A DNA stretch of 64,000 nt from Phyllobacterium myrsinacearum (GCF_014138285.1 NZ_JACGXN010000007.1:124001-188000); one strand, 5' to 3'; numbered from the stretch's first letter, positions 26,055 to 35,177 are shown. Notes: generated by a model not told the origin, from the sequence alone. Made by a program: numbers and translations.

Positions 26055-28495
26055 GTTCTCTTCCGGCCAAGGCCAGAGCCGTCATCATTGGCGGCGGTGT
26101 TTCCGGCTGTTCCGTCGCCTATCACCTTGCCAAACTGGGTTGGACAGACATTGTTCTGCTGGAGCGCAAGCAACTGACATCGGGCACCACGTGGCATGCG
26201 GCGGGGCTGATCGGCCAGTTGCGCGCCTCGCAGAACATGACGCGGCTTGCCAAATATTCCGCCGATCTCTACGTCAAGCTGGAGGCGGAAACCGAGGTGG
26301 CCACAGGCATGCGGCAGGTGGGTTCCATCACCGTTGCACTGACCGAAGAGCGCAAACACGAGATTTATCGCCAGGCATCTCTCGCGCGTGCCTTCGACGT
26401 AGATGTCAGGGAGATTTCTCCAAGGGAAGTCAAGGAGATGTATCCGCATCTTAACATTCAAGATGTGGTTGGCGCCGTGCATCTGCCGCTGGATGGCCAG
26501 TGTGATCCCGCCAACATCGCCATGGCACTGGCCAAGGGCGCGAGGCAGCGTGGCGCGAAAATCTTTGAGAATGTGAAGGTCTCCGACATTCACAAGAAGA
26601 ACGGCCGTGTGTCAGGCGTTTCCTGGACCAAGGGCGCGGAACAGGGCACGATCGAAACTGATGTGGTGATCAACTGCGCCGGCATGTGGGCGCGCGATCT
26701 GGCGTCCATGTCAGGCGTGACTGTACCTCTGCATGCCTGCGAGCATTTCTATCTCGTCACCGAGGCGATTGAAGGGCTGGGTCGCCTGCCGGTGCTGCGC
26801 GTGCCGGATGAGTGCGCTTATTACAAGGAAGATGCCGGCAAGATGATGCTCGGTGCTTTCGAGCCCGTGGCCAAGCCATGGGGTATGAGCGGCATTTCCG
26901 AGGATTTCTGCTTCGACCAGTTGCCAGAAGATTTTGAGCATTTCGAACCAATCCTTGAAATGGGCGTCAACCGAATGCCGATGCTCGGCACGGCGGGGAT
27001 TCACACCTTTTTCAATGGCCCCGAGAGTTTTACCCCGGATGATCGCTATTATCTCGGCGAGGCACCGGAATTGGGCGGCTACTGGGTTGCTGCAGGCTAT
27101 AATTCGATTGGCATCGTTTCATCCGGCGGTGCTGGCATGGCATTGGCGCAGTGGATTCACGATGGCGAAGCACCGTTTGACCTTTGGGAAGTGGATATCC
27201 GCCGCGCCCAGCCATTCCAGAAGAACCGGCAGTATCTCAAAGAGCGGGTCTCCGAGACGCTTGGCCTGCTCTATGCCGACCATTTTCCCTATCGGCAGAT
27301 GGCAACCTCCCGCAATATCCGTCGTTCGCCCATTCATGAACATTTGAAGGCACGCGGTGCTGTTTTCGGCGAGGTGGCCGGATGGGAACGGGCAAACTGG
27401 TTCGCCTGGGAAAATCAGGAACGCGAATACCGCTATTCGTGGAAGCGGCAGAACTGGTTTGACAACCAGCGCGACGAGCATCTGGCTGTGCGCAATGGCG
27501 TCGGCCTGTTCGATATGACGTCCTTCGGCAAGATCCGCATCGAGGGCCGCGATGCGCTGGCCCTCCTGCAAAAACTTTGCGCCAACCAGCTTGATGTCGA
27601 ACCCGGCAGGATCGTCTACACCCAGATGCTTAACAATCGCGGCGGGATCGAAAGCGACCTGACGATCACCCGCCTGTCGGAGACGGCATTTTTCGCCGTT
27701 GTTCCCGGCGCCACCCTGCAGCGTGATCTCGCCTGGATGCGCAAGCACCTCAGAGATGAATTCGTTGTCATCACCGATGTGACGGCGGCCGAATCCGTGC
27801 TGTGCCTGATGGGGCCGAAATCCCGCAAGGTGATCGAAAAGATCAGTCCCAACGATTTTTCCAACGCGGGTCATCCCTTCGGCACCGCGCGGGAAATCGA
27901 GATCGGCATGGGCCTCGCCCGCGCCCACCGCGTCACCTATGTGGGGGAACTCGGCTGGGAGCTCTATGTCTCGTCGGACCAGACCGCCCATGTGTTCGAG
28001 GCGCTGGAAGAGGCCGGTCAGGAGCTTAGCCTGAAGCTGTGCGGCCTGCACACGCTGGATTCCTGCCGGATCGAAAAGGCCTTCCGCCATTTCGGCCACG
28101 ATATCACCGACGAGGACCATGTGCTCGAGGCTGGACTTGGCTTTGCCGTCAAACCGTCGAAAGGCGATTTCATCGGGCGTGACGCGGTTTTGAAGAAGAA
28201 GGAAAACGGGCTCGATCGCAGGCTGGTGCAGTTCCGCCTTGCAGATCCCGAGCCGTTGCTGTTCCACAATGAGGCCATCGTGCGCGATGGCGAGATCGTC
28301 GGAACGATCACTTCGGGCAATTACGGCCATCATCTCGGCGCGGCGATTGGCCTTGGCTATGTCACCTGCAAGGGCGAAAGCGCAGAACAGATGCTGGCGT
28401 CACGCTATGAGATCGAGATCGCCGGAGAACGGATAAAAGCCGAAGCCTCGGTCACACCCATGTATGATCCGAAGGCGGAACGGGTGAGGATGTAG
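26051..28495 (+). CDS. FAD-dependent dimethylglycine/sarcosine dehydrogenase-like protein with GcvT domain (2)
   Basis: Predicted 814-residue paralogue of the preceding protein with the same order: FAD fold VIIGGGVSGCSVAYHLAKLG (11-30), covalent-flavin motif TSGTTWHAAG with His49, and a C-terminal GcvT domain. From about residue 50 the two proteins diverge clearly (GLIGQLRASQNMTRLAKYS here, GNVPTFSASWSVMNMQRYS there), which suggests different substrates rather than recent duplication. Together with gbcA the pair could remove all three methyl groups of glycine betaine: the oxygenase the first, these two the second and third. The gene ends 8 bases before repeat B4. Confidence 0.88.
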   Translation: MSSLPAKARAVIIGGGVSGCSVAYHLAKLGWTDIVLLERKQLTSGTTWHAAGLIGQLRASQNMTRLAKYSADLYVKLEAETEVATGMRQVGSITVALTEERKHEIYRQASLARAFDVDVREISPREVKEMYPHLNIQDVVGAVHLPLDGQCDPANIAMALAKGARQRGAKIFENVKVSDIHKKNGRVSGVSWTKGAEQGTIETDVVINCAGMWARDLASMSGVTVPLHACEHFYLVTEAIEGLGRLPVLRVPDECAYYKEDAGKMMLGAFEPVAKPWGMSGISEDFCFDQLPEDFEHFEPILEMGVNRMPMLGTAGIHTFFNGPESFTPDDRYYLGEAPELGGYWVAAGYNSIGIVSSGGAGMALAQWIHDGEAPFDLWEVDIRRAQPFQKNRQYLKERVSETLGLLYADHFPYRQMATSRNIRRSPIHEHLKARGAVFGEVAGWERANWFAWENQEREYRYSWKRQNWFDNQRDEHLAVRNGVGLFDMTSFGKIRIEGRDALALLQKLCANQLDVEPGRIVYTQMLNNRGGIESDLTITRLSETAFFAVVPGATLQRDLAWMRKHLRDEFVVITDVTAAESVLCLMGPKSRKVIEKISPNDFSNAGHPFGTAREIEIGMGLARAHRVTYVGELGWELYVSSDQTAHVFEALEEAGQELSLKLCGLHTLDSCRIEKAFRHFGHDITDEDHVLEAGLGFAVKPSKGDFIGRDAVLKKKENGLDRRLVQFRLADPEPLLFHNEAIVRDGEIVGTITSGNYGHHLGAAIGLGYVTCKGESAEQMLASRYEIEIAGERIKAEASVTPMYDPKAERVRM

Positions 28496-28503
28496 CTTCT
28501 TCA

Positions 28504-28659
28504 CCCCCCTCTGTCCTGTCGGACATCTCCCCCGCAAGGGGGGAGATCAGCCCTCATGACTACTTCAGCTAATCCTCAAGAGTTGAAAATTGAGTGAAAT
28601 GTTGATGTCGATGTGATCTCCCCCCTTGCGGGGGAGATGGGCGACAGCCCAGAGAGGGG
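28504..28659. repeat. Family B inverted-end element, copy B4
   Basis: About 156 bases between convergent genes, same orientation as B3. The inverted ends contain ATCTCCCCCGCAAGGGGGG and complement. The core starts GCCCTCAT, contains TTCAGCTAATCCTCA and ends GATGTCGATG. Of the three good copies it is the closest to an average sequence. Confidence 0.85.
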
Positions 28660-28674
28660 TGCTGAAACGCCCCG

Positions 28675-29886
28675 TCAATTCATGCTGGTCAGTACCTCGT
28701 TGAACTGTTCCAGCGCCCAGTCGATCTGATCGCGCTTGATCACCAGCGGCGGAGCAATGCGGATCGTGTCGCCATGTGTGTCCTTGGCGAGAATGCCGCG
28801 TTCCTTCAGCTCGTAGCAGAAACGGTTGGCACCGCCGGCTTCCGGATGCAGTTCGATGGCGAGCATCAGGCCGCGACCGCGCACTTCGCGCACGATATTG
28901 CTGCGGATACCCTTGAGCTGCTGCAGGAAATATTCACCTTCGATGCGGGAATTCTCGATCATGTTCTCGTCGGTCAGAACACGCAGCGCCGCGCGGGCAA
29001 TGGCACAGGCCAGCGGATTGCCGCCGAACGTGCTGCCATGCTGGCCGGGCTTCAAAACACCGAGAACATCGCTGTTCGACAGTACCGCCGAGACCGGATA
29101 GAAACCGCCGGAGAGCGCCTTGCCGATCAGGGTCACATCGGCCTCGATCGCCTCATGCTCTTCCGCCAGCAACGTACCGGTGCGGCCAAGGCCGGTCTGG
29201 ATTTCATCGAGGATGAGCGTGACGTTGTTGTCTGTGCAGAGTTCGCGCACCTTGGAAAAATAACCCTTGGGCGGAATGATGACGCCTGCTTCGCCCTGAA
29301 TGGGTTCAACGAGGAAGGCCACGGTATTGGGTGTGAGCGCCGCTGCAAAAGCATCGATATCGCCAAACGGAACAACCTTGAAGCCCGGCGCAAAGGGTCC
29401 GAAATTATCGCGGGCCGAAGGATCGGTGCTGAAGCCGACAATCCCCATGGTGCGGCCGTGAAAATTATCCGAGCAGACGATGATCTCGGCAGCATTCTCC
29501 GGCACGCCCTTGACCTCGTAACCCCATTTGCGCACGGCCTTGATGGCCGTCTCGACAGCCTCGGCACCGCTGTTCATCGGCAAAATCTTGTGCGAACCGG
29601 TAAGGGTTGCGAGCTCTTCATAGAAAAGGGCCAGCTGATCGTTGCGGAACGCACGCGAGGTCAGCGTCAGTTTGGACGCCTGCTCGGTCATTGCTGCAAG
29701 GATTTTGGGGTGGCAATGGCCCTGATTGACGGCGGAATAGGCTGAGAGACAGTCGAGATACCGGTTCCCATCGATATCCCAGACATGCACGCCTTCACCG
29801 CGCGACAGAACCACATCAAGCGGCTTGTAGTTATGAGCGCCAAGACGGGACTCGGTCGAAATCAGTTGGGCGGCTGTTTGCAGCAA
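28675..29886 (-). CDS. rocD: Ornithine aminotransferase
   Basis: Predicted 403-residue class III PLP aminotransferase. It converts ornithine and 2-oxoglutarate to glutamate semialdehyde and glutamate. Motifs include [22 protein letters not shown] near 39-60, [36 protein letters not shown], and the PLP lysine in [12 protein letters not shown]. The Ser-Ala-Tyr-Ser-Ala-Val-Asn-Gln stretch is typical of ornithine rather than acetylornithine aminotransferases. Translation most likely starts with TTG at 29886, since AGGAGG lies 5 bases upstream. It follows the arginase gene by 22 bases in one operon, giving the arginase pathway from arginine to glutamate semialdehyde. Confidence 0.92.
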   Translation of the reverse strand: MLQTAAQLISTESRLGAHNYKPLDVVLSRGEGVHVWDIDGNRYLDCLSAYSAVNQGHCHPKILAAMTEQASKLTLTSRAFRNDQLALFYEELATLTGSHKILPMNSGAEAVETAIKAVRKWGYEVKGVPENAAEIIVCSDNFHGRTMGIVGFSTDPSARDNFGPFAPGFKVVPFGDIDAFAAALTPNTVAFLVEPIQGEAGVIIPPKGYFSKVRELCTDNNVTLILDEIQTGLGRTGTLLAEEHEAIEADVTLIGKALSGGFYPVSAVLSNSDVLGVLKPGQHGSTFGGNPLACAIARAALRVLTDENMIENSRIEGEYFLQQLKGIRSNIVREVRGRGLMLAIELHPEAGGANRFCYELKERGILAKDTHGDTIRIAPPLVIKRDQIDWALEQFNEVLTSMN

Positions 29887-29908
29887 AATATCCTCCTATT
29901 TGCCAAAT

Positions 29909-30898
29909 TTATGCGTTCTGAGCTGTGGTGCTCTGATCTGAAAGGGTGGGGCGTTCGTAAATCTGCCGGCCAAACAGGCTGGCGACGAGATCGACCAGCA
30001 GCATGGCGCTCTTGCCGCGATCATCGAGGAACGGGTTGAGTTCGACGATATCGAGCGAACCGACCACGCCGGAATCATGCAGCATTTCCATGACAAGATG
30101 GGCTTCGCGATAGGTCGCGCCGCCGGGAACCGTCGTGCCGACACCCGGCGCAAGCGAGGGATCGATGAAATCCACGTCGAAGCTGACATGCAGGATGCCA
30201 TTGGCTTTCTGCACCCGCTCGATGATACGGCGCATCAGCTTGGCAACCCCGAATTCGTCGATCAGACGCATGTCGATGACATCGATGCCACGCTCGCGCA
30301 GCAGTTTGCGCTCGACCGTGTCGATGGAGCGAATGCCGAAGAGATGCAGGTTTTCCGGCTTGATCAGACCGTGTGCCTCGTCGCCGAATACGCCTTCAAG
30401 GCCGGGTTCGTTGCACAGGAGCGCCGCCGACATGCCATGCATGTTGCCGGATGGTGATGTGGCCGGGGTGTTGAAGTCGGAATGGGCATCGAGCCACAGG
30501 ACGAACAATTCGCGGTTGTTCTCTTGGCAGTAACGGGCAACACCGGCAACCGAACCCATGGACAGCGAATGATCGCCGCCGAGAATGACCGGGAAACTCC
30601 CGTCCTTCATCGCCTCGTAAGTCTCGGTGCAGAGCATGCGCGACCAGGCGGCAATCTTTTCGATGTGATGGGCGAGGCCTGCGACCGGGGGAACGACCGG
30701 CAAGGTCTGCGGCAGGCGAAGATCACCGTGATCGTCGACGGGATGCCCCATCTCCTCCAGCGTGCGGATGAGGCCGGCGGTGCGCAGAGCTGCGGGGCCC
30801 ATCAGCGCGCCGAGACGACCCGCGCCTTCCTCGATAGGCGCGCCGACAATCATCAATTTCTGTTTTTGGTCGTTTTCAAATTTGCCGAGCATGTTCAT
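29909..30898 (-). CDS. rocF: Arginase
   Basis: Predicted 329-residue binuclear manganese hydrolase that splits arginine into ornithine and urea. The metal-binding motifs are all present: GGDHSLSMGS, DAHSDFNTP followed by GNMHGM, and SFDVDFIDP with PGGATYRE. ATG at 30898 (MNMLGKF) is taken, but an ATG two codons later is as likely because no strong ribosome site is seen. It is the first gene of the arginase-ornithine aminotransferase operon and is divergent from an Lrp-type regulator gene. Confidence 0.92.
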   Translation of the reverse strand: MNMLGKFENDQKQKLMIVGAPIEEGAGRLGALMGPAALRTAGLIRTLEEMGHPVDDHGDLRLPQTLPVVPPVAGLAHHIEKIAAWSRMLCTETYEAMKDGSFPVILGGDHSLSMGSVAGVARYCQENNRELFVLWLDAHSDFNTPATSPSGNMHGMSAALLCNEPGLEGVFGDEAHGLIKPENLHLFGIRSIDTVERKLLRERGIDVIDMRLIDEFGVAKLMRRIIERVQKANGILHVSFDVDFIDPSLAPGVGTTVPGGATYREAHLVMEMLHDSGVVGSLDIVELNPFLDDRGKSAMLLVDLVASLFGRQIYERPTLSDQSTTAQNA

Positions 30899-31014
30899 CA
30901 ACAAGCGCCACTTTCGCGTTTGAATGGTCAATAAAATGAAGCCGGGGATTCTCCGGTGTAGCCATTATACTGCCACCCCGAGACGGTGACAAATAGACAG
31001 CATCCTGATAGAAA

Positions 31015-31053
31015 TGCGCAACTTAATGCGCAGTTTGCGCATCAAAATTGTGC
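31015..31053. promoter_or_regulatory. TGCGCA repeat array upstream of the Lrp-type regulator and arginase operon
   Basis: Three TGCGCA palindromes start at 31015, 31027 and 31036, followed by a related TGTGCA at 31048-31053-like position, all in the gap between the arginase and regulator starts. A ladder of half sites spaced by roughly one turn is typical for Lrp/AsnC octamers. Control of both the arginase operon and the regulator itself is likely. Confidence 0.55.
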
Positions 31054-31067
31054 AAATTGGAAATGAT

Positions 31068-31493
31068 ATGGATGATCTTGATCGCCGCCTGTTGTCGCTG
31101 CTGCGCGATGATTGCCGCATGCCTGTCTCGTCGATGGCAACGCTGCTGGGTATTTCGCGCGCCACGGTCCGGGCCCGTGTCGACAAACTGACGACCGACG
31201 GCACCATTCAGGGTTTCACCGTGACACTGAAAGCCGGAGCAGGTGTCTACGGCGTTCGTGCCATCGCGATGATCGAAGTGGCCGGGCAGGGCGCGGAGAA
31301 GGTCATTCGCCGCCTGCAGGGGTTTCCCGAGATCCGCGCGCTCCATACCACCAATGGACGTTGGGATATCGTCGCGGAGATCGAGGTGGAGACGCTGGAA
31401 GCGTTTGATCACACGCTGCGCGACATCAGGCATATTGACGGAATCACCCTGACCGAGACAAGTATCCTTCTTTCCACCCGCAAGAGCGGGTGA
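31068..31493 (+). CDS. Lrp/AsnC-family regulator, probably of arginine catabolism
   Basis: Predicted 141-residue protein with an N-terminal winged helix (DDLDRRLLSLLRDDCRMPVSS, then LLGISRATVRARVDKL) and a C-terminal RAM effector domain (GVRAIAMIEVAG to HTTNGRWDIVAEIE). The start at 31068 was chosen because the DDLDRRLL beginning is standard for the family and a GGAA motif precedes it; the frame is open further upstream through the operator repeats. Divergent orientation to arginase and ornithine aminotransferase suggests that it activates them in response to arginine or ornithine. Confidence 0.87.
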   Translation: MDDLDRRLLSLLRDDCRMPVSSMATLLGISRATVRARVDKLTTDGTIQGFTVTLKAGAGVYGVRAIAMIEVAGQGAEKVIRRLQGFPEIRALHTTNGRWDIVAEIEVETLEAFDHTLRDIRHIDGITLTETSILLSTRKSG

Positions 31494-31522
31494 CGCCATC
31501 GTTCGAGAAAGGCTGAAAACGG

Positions 31523-32926
31523 ATGCATATCCGTGAAATTCCCTGGCTGGAACCAGTCGATGCTGCCGATCGGCTGAAGCCACTTGGCGGGCTCAGCTTC
31601 CTTGACAGTGCCATGCGGCATGACCAGCTTGGCCGTTATTCCTATGTGGCCGCCGACCCCTTCGGCACGCTGGCGGTCCGAGATGGTGTAGCCAGCTGGA
31701 ACAATCAACCATTGGATATTGGTCCGCTGGAAGCACTGTCGCGCTATCTGGAGCTTTATCGGCTTGAGGATCGCGCCGATCTTCCGCCTTTTCATGGCGG
31801 AGCCATCGGGTATTTCTCCTATGAATTTGGCCGCTTACTGGAGGATCTTCCTGAACCACTTAAGCAATCTCAGGGCGACGTACCCGATGCCATCTGGAGT
31901 TTTTACGACGTCGTCCTTGCGTTCGATCATCTGAGGCAGCAGGTTTGGCTTGTATCGTCCGGTCTGCCCGAGCTGGCTGGGGAAAAGCGCGCAGTCCGTG
32001 CAGGTGAACGCGCCCGCATGGCCCTTTCTGCACTTGAAAGCCCGCCGCCGACGCAGAGTTCCCTGCGACCGCGTATTGCCCGCAAAGTCTGGCAGTCCAA
32101 TTTCGAGCGCGAAGCTTACATGCAGGCTGTGGCGAAGGTCGTTGAGTACATCCTCGACGGTGATATTTTCCAGGCCAATATCGCGCAGCGTTTTATCGCG
32201 GATCTTCCGGAAAATTATCCTGTCTGGTCTTTCTACAAGGCACTGCGACAGCGCAACGCCGCGACATTCGCCGCCTATATTGAGCACGATGATCTGGTGA
32301 TTGCCTCAAGCTCGCCGGAACGGTTCCTGTCGGTGCGTGGCCGGGATGTGCAGACACGGCCGATCAAGGGCACCGTGCCGCGCTCGGCTGATCCTGATAT
32401 CGACCAGCGGAATGCGGAGACCCTGCTCGCCTCGGAAAAGGATCGCGCTGAAAACCTGATGATTGTCGATCTGATGCGCAATGATCTGTCGCGCGTCTGC
32501 AATCCGCATTCCGTTCTTACGCCCGTGCTGTGCGGCCTGGAATCCTATGCCAGCGTGCATCATCTGGTTTCGGTCGTTACCGGGCGCTTGGCGGAAGAGA
32601 GGTCGTTGCCGGACCTGATCCGTGCGGCTTTCCCCGGTGGCTCCATCACCGGTGCGCCAAAACTGCGGGCGATGGAAATCATCACAGAAATCGAAAAGGT
32701 TGCGCGCGGCATCTATTGCGGTTCGATCGGCTTTTTCGGTTTCAACGGTCATATGGATACCAACATCGCCATCCGTACCGTGCTGTTTCAGGGCGGGAAG
32801 GCGGTGTTTCAGGCAGGCGGCGGCATCACGGCGCTCTCCGATCCTGCGGCCGAGTATCAGGAGACGCTGGACAAGGCGGTGCGGATTTTCGATGTTTTCG
32901 ATATGGCCGGGGATGTCGGGTCATGA
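31523..32926 (+). CDS. pabB: Aminodeoxychorismate synthase component I
   Basis: Predicted 467-residue chorismate-binding enzyme that, with PabA, makes 4-amino-4-deoxychorismate for folate. The active-site motif TRPIKGTVPR has Lys where anthranilate synthase (TrpE) has Ala, which supports PabB over TrpE. Other family motifs are SSSPERFLSV, ENLMIVDLMRNDLSRVC and FPGGSITGAPKLRAMEII. Its last 4 bases overlap the pabA start (ATGA). The lyase PabC is not encoded in the window. Confidence 0.9.
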   Translation: MHIREIPWLEPVDAADRLKPLGGLSFLDSAMRHDQLGRYSYVAADPFGTLAVRDGVASWNNQPLDIGPLEALSRYLELYRLEDRADLPPFHGGAIGYFSYEFGRLLEDLPEPLKQSQGDVPDAIWSFYDVVLAFDHLRQQVWLVSSGLPELAGEKRAVRAGERARMALSALESPPPTQSSLRPRIARKVWQSNFEREAYMQAVAKVVEYILDGDIFQANIAQRFIADLPENYPVWSFYKALRQRNAATFAAYIEHDDLVIASSSPERFLSVRGRDVQTRPIKGTVPRSADPDIDQRNAETLLASEKDRAENLMIVDLMRNDLSRVCNPHSVLTPVLCGLESYASVHHLVSVVTGRLAEERSLPDLIRAAFPGGSITGAPKLRAMEIITEIEKVARGIYCGSIGFFGFNGHMDTNIAIRTVLFQGGKAVFQAGGGITALSDPAAEYQETLDKAVRIFDVFDMAGDVGS

Positions 32927-33516
32927 TCCTTATCATCGACAATTACGATTCCTTCGTTTTTACGGTGGCACGATATTTTGCCGAGCTCGGCGAAGAAACC
33001 CGGGTCGTACGCAATGATGCGATCACGGTGACCGACATCGAAGCGCTGCAACCAGCGGCTCTGGTCATTTCACCCGGGCCATGCGGTCCGCACGAAGCGG
33101 GGCTATCTCTGCCGATCATCAAGACATTCAGCGGCAGCATTCCCATTCTGGGCATATGCCTTGGGCATCAATGTATCGGCGAGGCCTTTGGCGGCACGGT
33201 GTTGCGGGCACAGGAACCCATGCATGGCCGCTCATCCCTGATCCAGCATGACGGAACGGGCGTTTTCAAGGGTTTGCCGAGCCCGTTCAGGGCCGGGCGT
33301 TATCATTCACTGATTGTTGTTTCGGATGAGGGCAACGCCTCTCTTGCCGTGACGGCGCGCTCCGACAAGGGCGAGATCATGGGGCTCGCACACAGGAAGC
33401 ACCCGACCTTTGGCGTGCAATTCCATCCGGAGTCGGTGTTGACGGAATACGGTCACGCCATGCTCGGCAACTTCCTGCGCATTGGCCGCGCCTTCCAAAT
33501 GCAAAAGAAATCGTGA
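32923..33516 (+). CDS. pabA: Aminodeoxychorismate synthase component II (glutamine amidotransferase)
   Basis: Predicted 197-residue class I glutamine amidotransferase. The catalytic Cys is in LGICLGHQCIGEAFGG (about 79) and the His-Glu pair in VQFHPESVLTEYG. The protein supplies ammonia to PabB. The start at 32923 overlaps the pabB stop and is the only one that leaves the canonical N-terminus MILIIDNYDSFVFT; the same frame is open upstream but antisense to logic there. The alternative name TrpG is less likely because the partner is PabB. Confidence 0.9.
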   Translation: MILIIDNYDSFVFTVARYFAELGEETRVVRNDAITVTDIEALQPAALVISPGPCGPHEAGLSLPIIKTFSGSIPILGICLGHQCIGEAFGGTVLRAQEPMHGRSSLIQHDGTGVFKGLPSPFRAGRYHSLIVVSDEGNASLAVTARSDKGEIMGLAHRKHPTFGVQFHPESVLTEYGHAMLGNFLRIGRAFQMQKKS

Positions 33517-33668
33517 ACCGGCCCTACGCGCCGCTATTTTCGCCTCTTTGTTCGATATTGCTGTTGGCTGCCAACCTATTCATCCGCTACACCTGAAACG
33601 GAACAGCGGACGGGCACTTATCCATCCCTCAATAACACAATCCGACAGCACCAGGCAGGAGACCAATC

Positions 33669-35099
33669 ATGCTTCGCAAGACCGATTTCTACATCAATGG
33701 AAAATGGACCGCTCCGGCCGTAGTGAGAGACCTGGATGTCATCAATCCTGCCGACGAGCAGCCCTTTGCTGTGATATCGCTTGGATCGGCTGCGGACGTG
33801 GACGCCGCTGTTTCGGCGGCGCGCAAGGCGTTCGCCACATGGAGCCTGACAAGCCGTGAAGAGCGCATTGCCTGGCTCGAGCGCCTCACTGCCGTCTACG
33901 AGTCGCGCATCAACGATATGGCGCAGGCCATTTCATCCGAAATGGGTGCACCGATCAAAATGGCTCTGGAAGAGCAGGCCGCGTCGGGCACCAGCCACCT
34001 CAAGGCCTTCATGCGCGCCCTGAAGAGTTTCGAATTCGAACGTGCCTTGGATGAACATAATCCCAATGTCCGGATCGCCTATGAGCCGATCGGCGTGTGC
34101 GGCCTGATCACGCCGTGGAACTGGCCGATGAATCAGGTTGTTCTCAAGGTCGTGCCTGCCATTGCTGCCGGTTGCACCGTGGTGCTGAAGCCTTCCGAAA
34201 TTGCACCGATTTCGTCGGTTGTTTTTGCCGAAATCGTCGACGCATCAGGCCTTCCCGCCGGTGTGTTCAACATGGTCAATGGCGATGGTCCTTCCGTCGG
34301 TGCGGCCATGTCAGCCCATCCCGGCATCGACATGATGTCCTTCACCGGCTCGACCCGCGCAGGCATTGCCGTCACCAAGGCTGCTGCCGATACGGTCAAG
34401 CGCGTATCGCTGGAACTCGGTGGCAAGTCGCCCAACATTGTATTCGCCGACAGTGATGTCGAGGCGGCTGTAACGCGCGGTGTGCTGCATGTGTTCAACA
34501 ACACCGGGCAATCCTGCAATGCACCAACGCGCATGCTGGTGGAACGCTCGGTTTACAACAAGGCGACTGAGGTGGCCGCAGCCACGGCAAAAGCAACTCT
34601 TGTCGGTGATCCCGCGCAGGATGGTGATCATATGGGGCCGCTTGTTTCCGAAGCCCAGTTCAACAAGGTACAGGGCCTGATCGAGCAGGGCATCAAGGAA
34701 GGTGCACGCCTCATCGCCGGTGGCACGGGCCGTCCGGAAGGTTTTAATCGTGGCTATTTTGTCCGTCCGACGGTGTTTGCCGACGTCAACAACGACATGA
34801 CCATCGCCCGTGAGGAAATCTTTGGACCGGTCCTTGCGATGATCCCGTTCGACACCGAGGAAGAGGCGGTCGAGATCGCCAATGACACGCCCTACGGGCT
34901 GGCAGCCTATATCCAGTCGGGCGATCGCGAACGGATCAAGCGTGTGTCGAAGCAGCTGCGTGCAGGCATGGTTCGCGTCAATGGCGCATCGCATAAGGCG
35001 GACGCACCTTTCGGCGGTTACAAGCAGTCCGGCATCGGGCGCGAAGGCGGTCACTGGGGGCTGGAAGACTTCCTTGAAGTCAAGGCAATCAGCGGCTAG
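33669..35099 (+). CDS. Aldehyde dehydrogenase family protein
   Basis: Predicted 476-residue NAD(P)-dependent aldehyde dehydrogenase of normal length. The catalytic Glu is in SLELGGKSPNIVF and the catalytic Cys in NNTGQSCNAPTR near 278. TPWNWPMNQ, GSTRAG and EIFGPVL are also present. The start is preceded by GCAGGAGACC. It stands alone between pabA and mgtE, so the substrate cannot be inferred. An oxidising role on small aldehydes from amine or betaine breakdown is conceivable but not supported by an operon link. Confidence 0.88.
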   Translation: MLRKTDFYINGKWTAPAVVRDLDVINPADEQPFAVISLGSAADVDAAVSAARKAFATWSLTSREERIAWLERLTAVYESRINDMAQAISSEMGAPIKMALEEQAASGTSHLKAFMRALKSFEFERALDEHNPNVRIAYEPIGVCGLITPWNWPMNQVVLKVVPAIAAGCTVVLKPSEIAPISSVVFAEIVDASGLPAGVFNMVNGDGPSVGAAMSAHPGIDMMSFTGSTRAGIAVTKAAADTVKRVSLELGGKSPNIVFADSDVEAAVTRGVLHVFNNTGQSCNAPTRMLVERSVYNKATEVAAATAKATLVGDPAQDGDHMGPLVSEAQFNKVQGLIEQGIKEGARLIAGGTGRPEGFNRGYFVRPTVFADVNNDMTIAREEIFGPVLAMIPFDTEEEAVEIANDTPYGLAAYIQSGDRERIKRVSKQLRAGMVRVNGASHKADAPFGGYKQSGIGREGGHWGLEDFLEVKAISG

Positions 35100-35121
35100 T
35101 GGCCGATTCTGGCATTATTTT

Positions 35122-35177
35122 GAATTTGACGTTCGCGTGTCCGGGGGGATGTCAAATGGGATGCGAACGTCAAATTC
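35122..35177. other. Perfect 15-bp inverted repeat downstream of the aldehyde dehydrogenase gene
   Basis: GAATTTGACGTTCGC (35122-35136) is exactly complementary to 35163-35177, with 26 bases between. The structure begins 22 bases after the stop. There is no T-run, so a simple intrinsic terminator is unlikely. It could be a regulator site pair, a short mobile repeat or a hairpin stabilising the mRNA end. Confidence 0.55.

Noticed and set aside
2971-28659. Repeated palindromes as a possible CRISPR array
   Set aside because: The copies are kilobases apart, about 130-160 bases long, and lack regular spacers.
31523-33516. trpE-trpG (anthranilate synthase)
   Set aside because: The first component has PIKGT with Lys, typical of PabB, in place of PIAGT of TrpE, and no other tryptophan gene is near.
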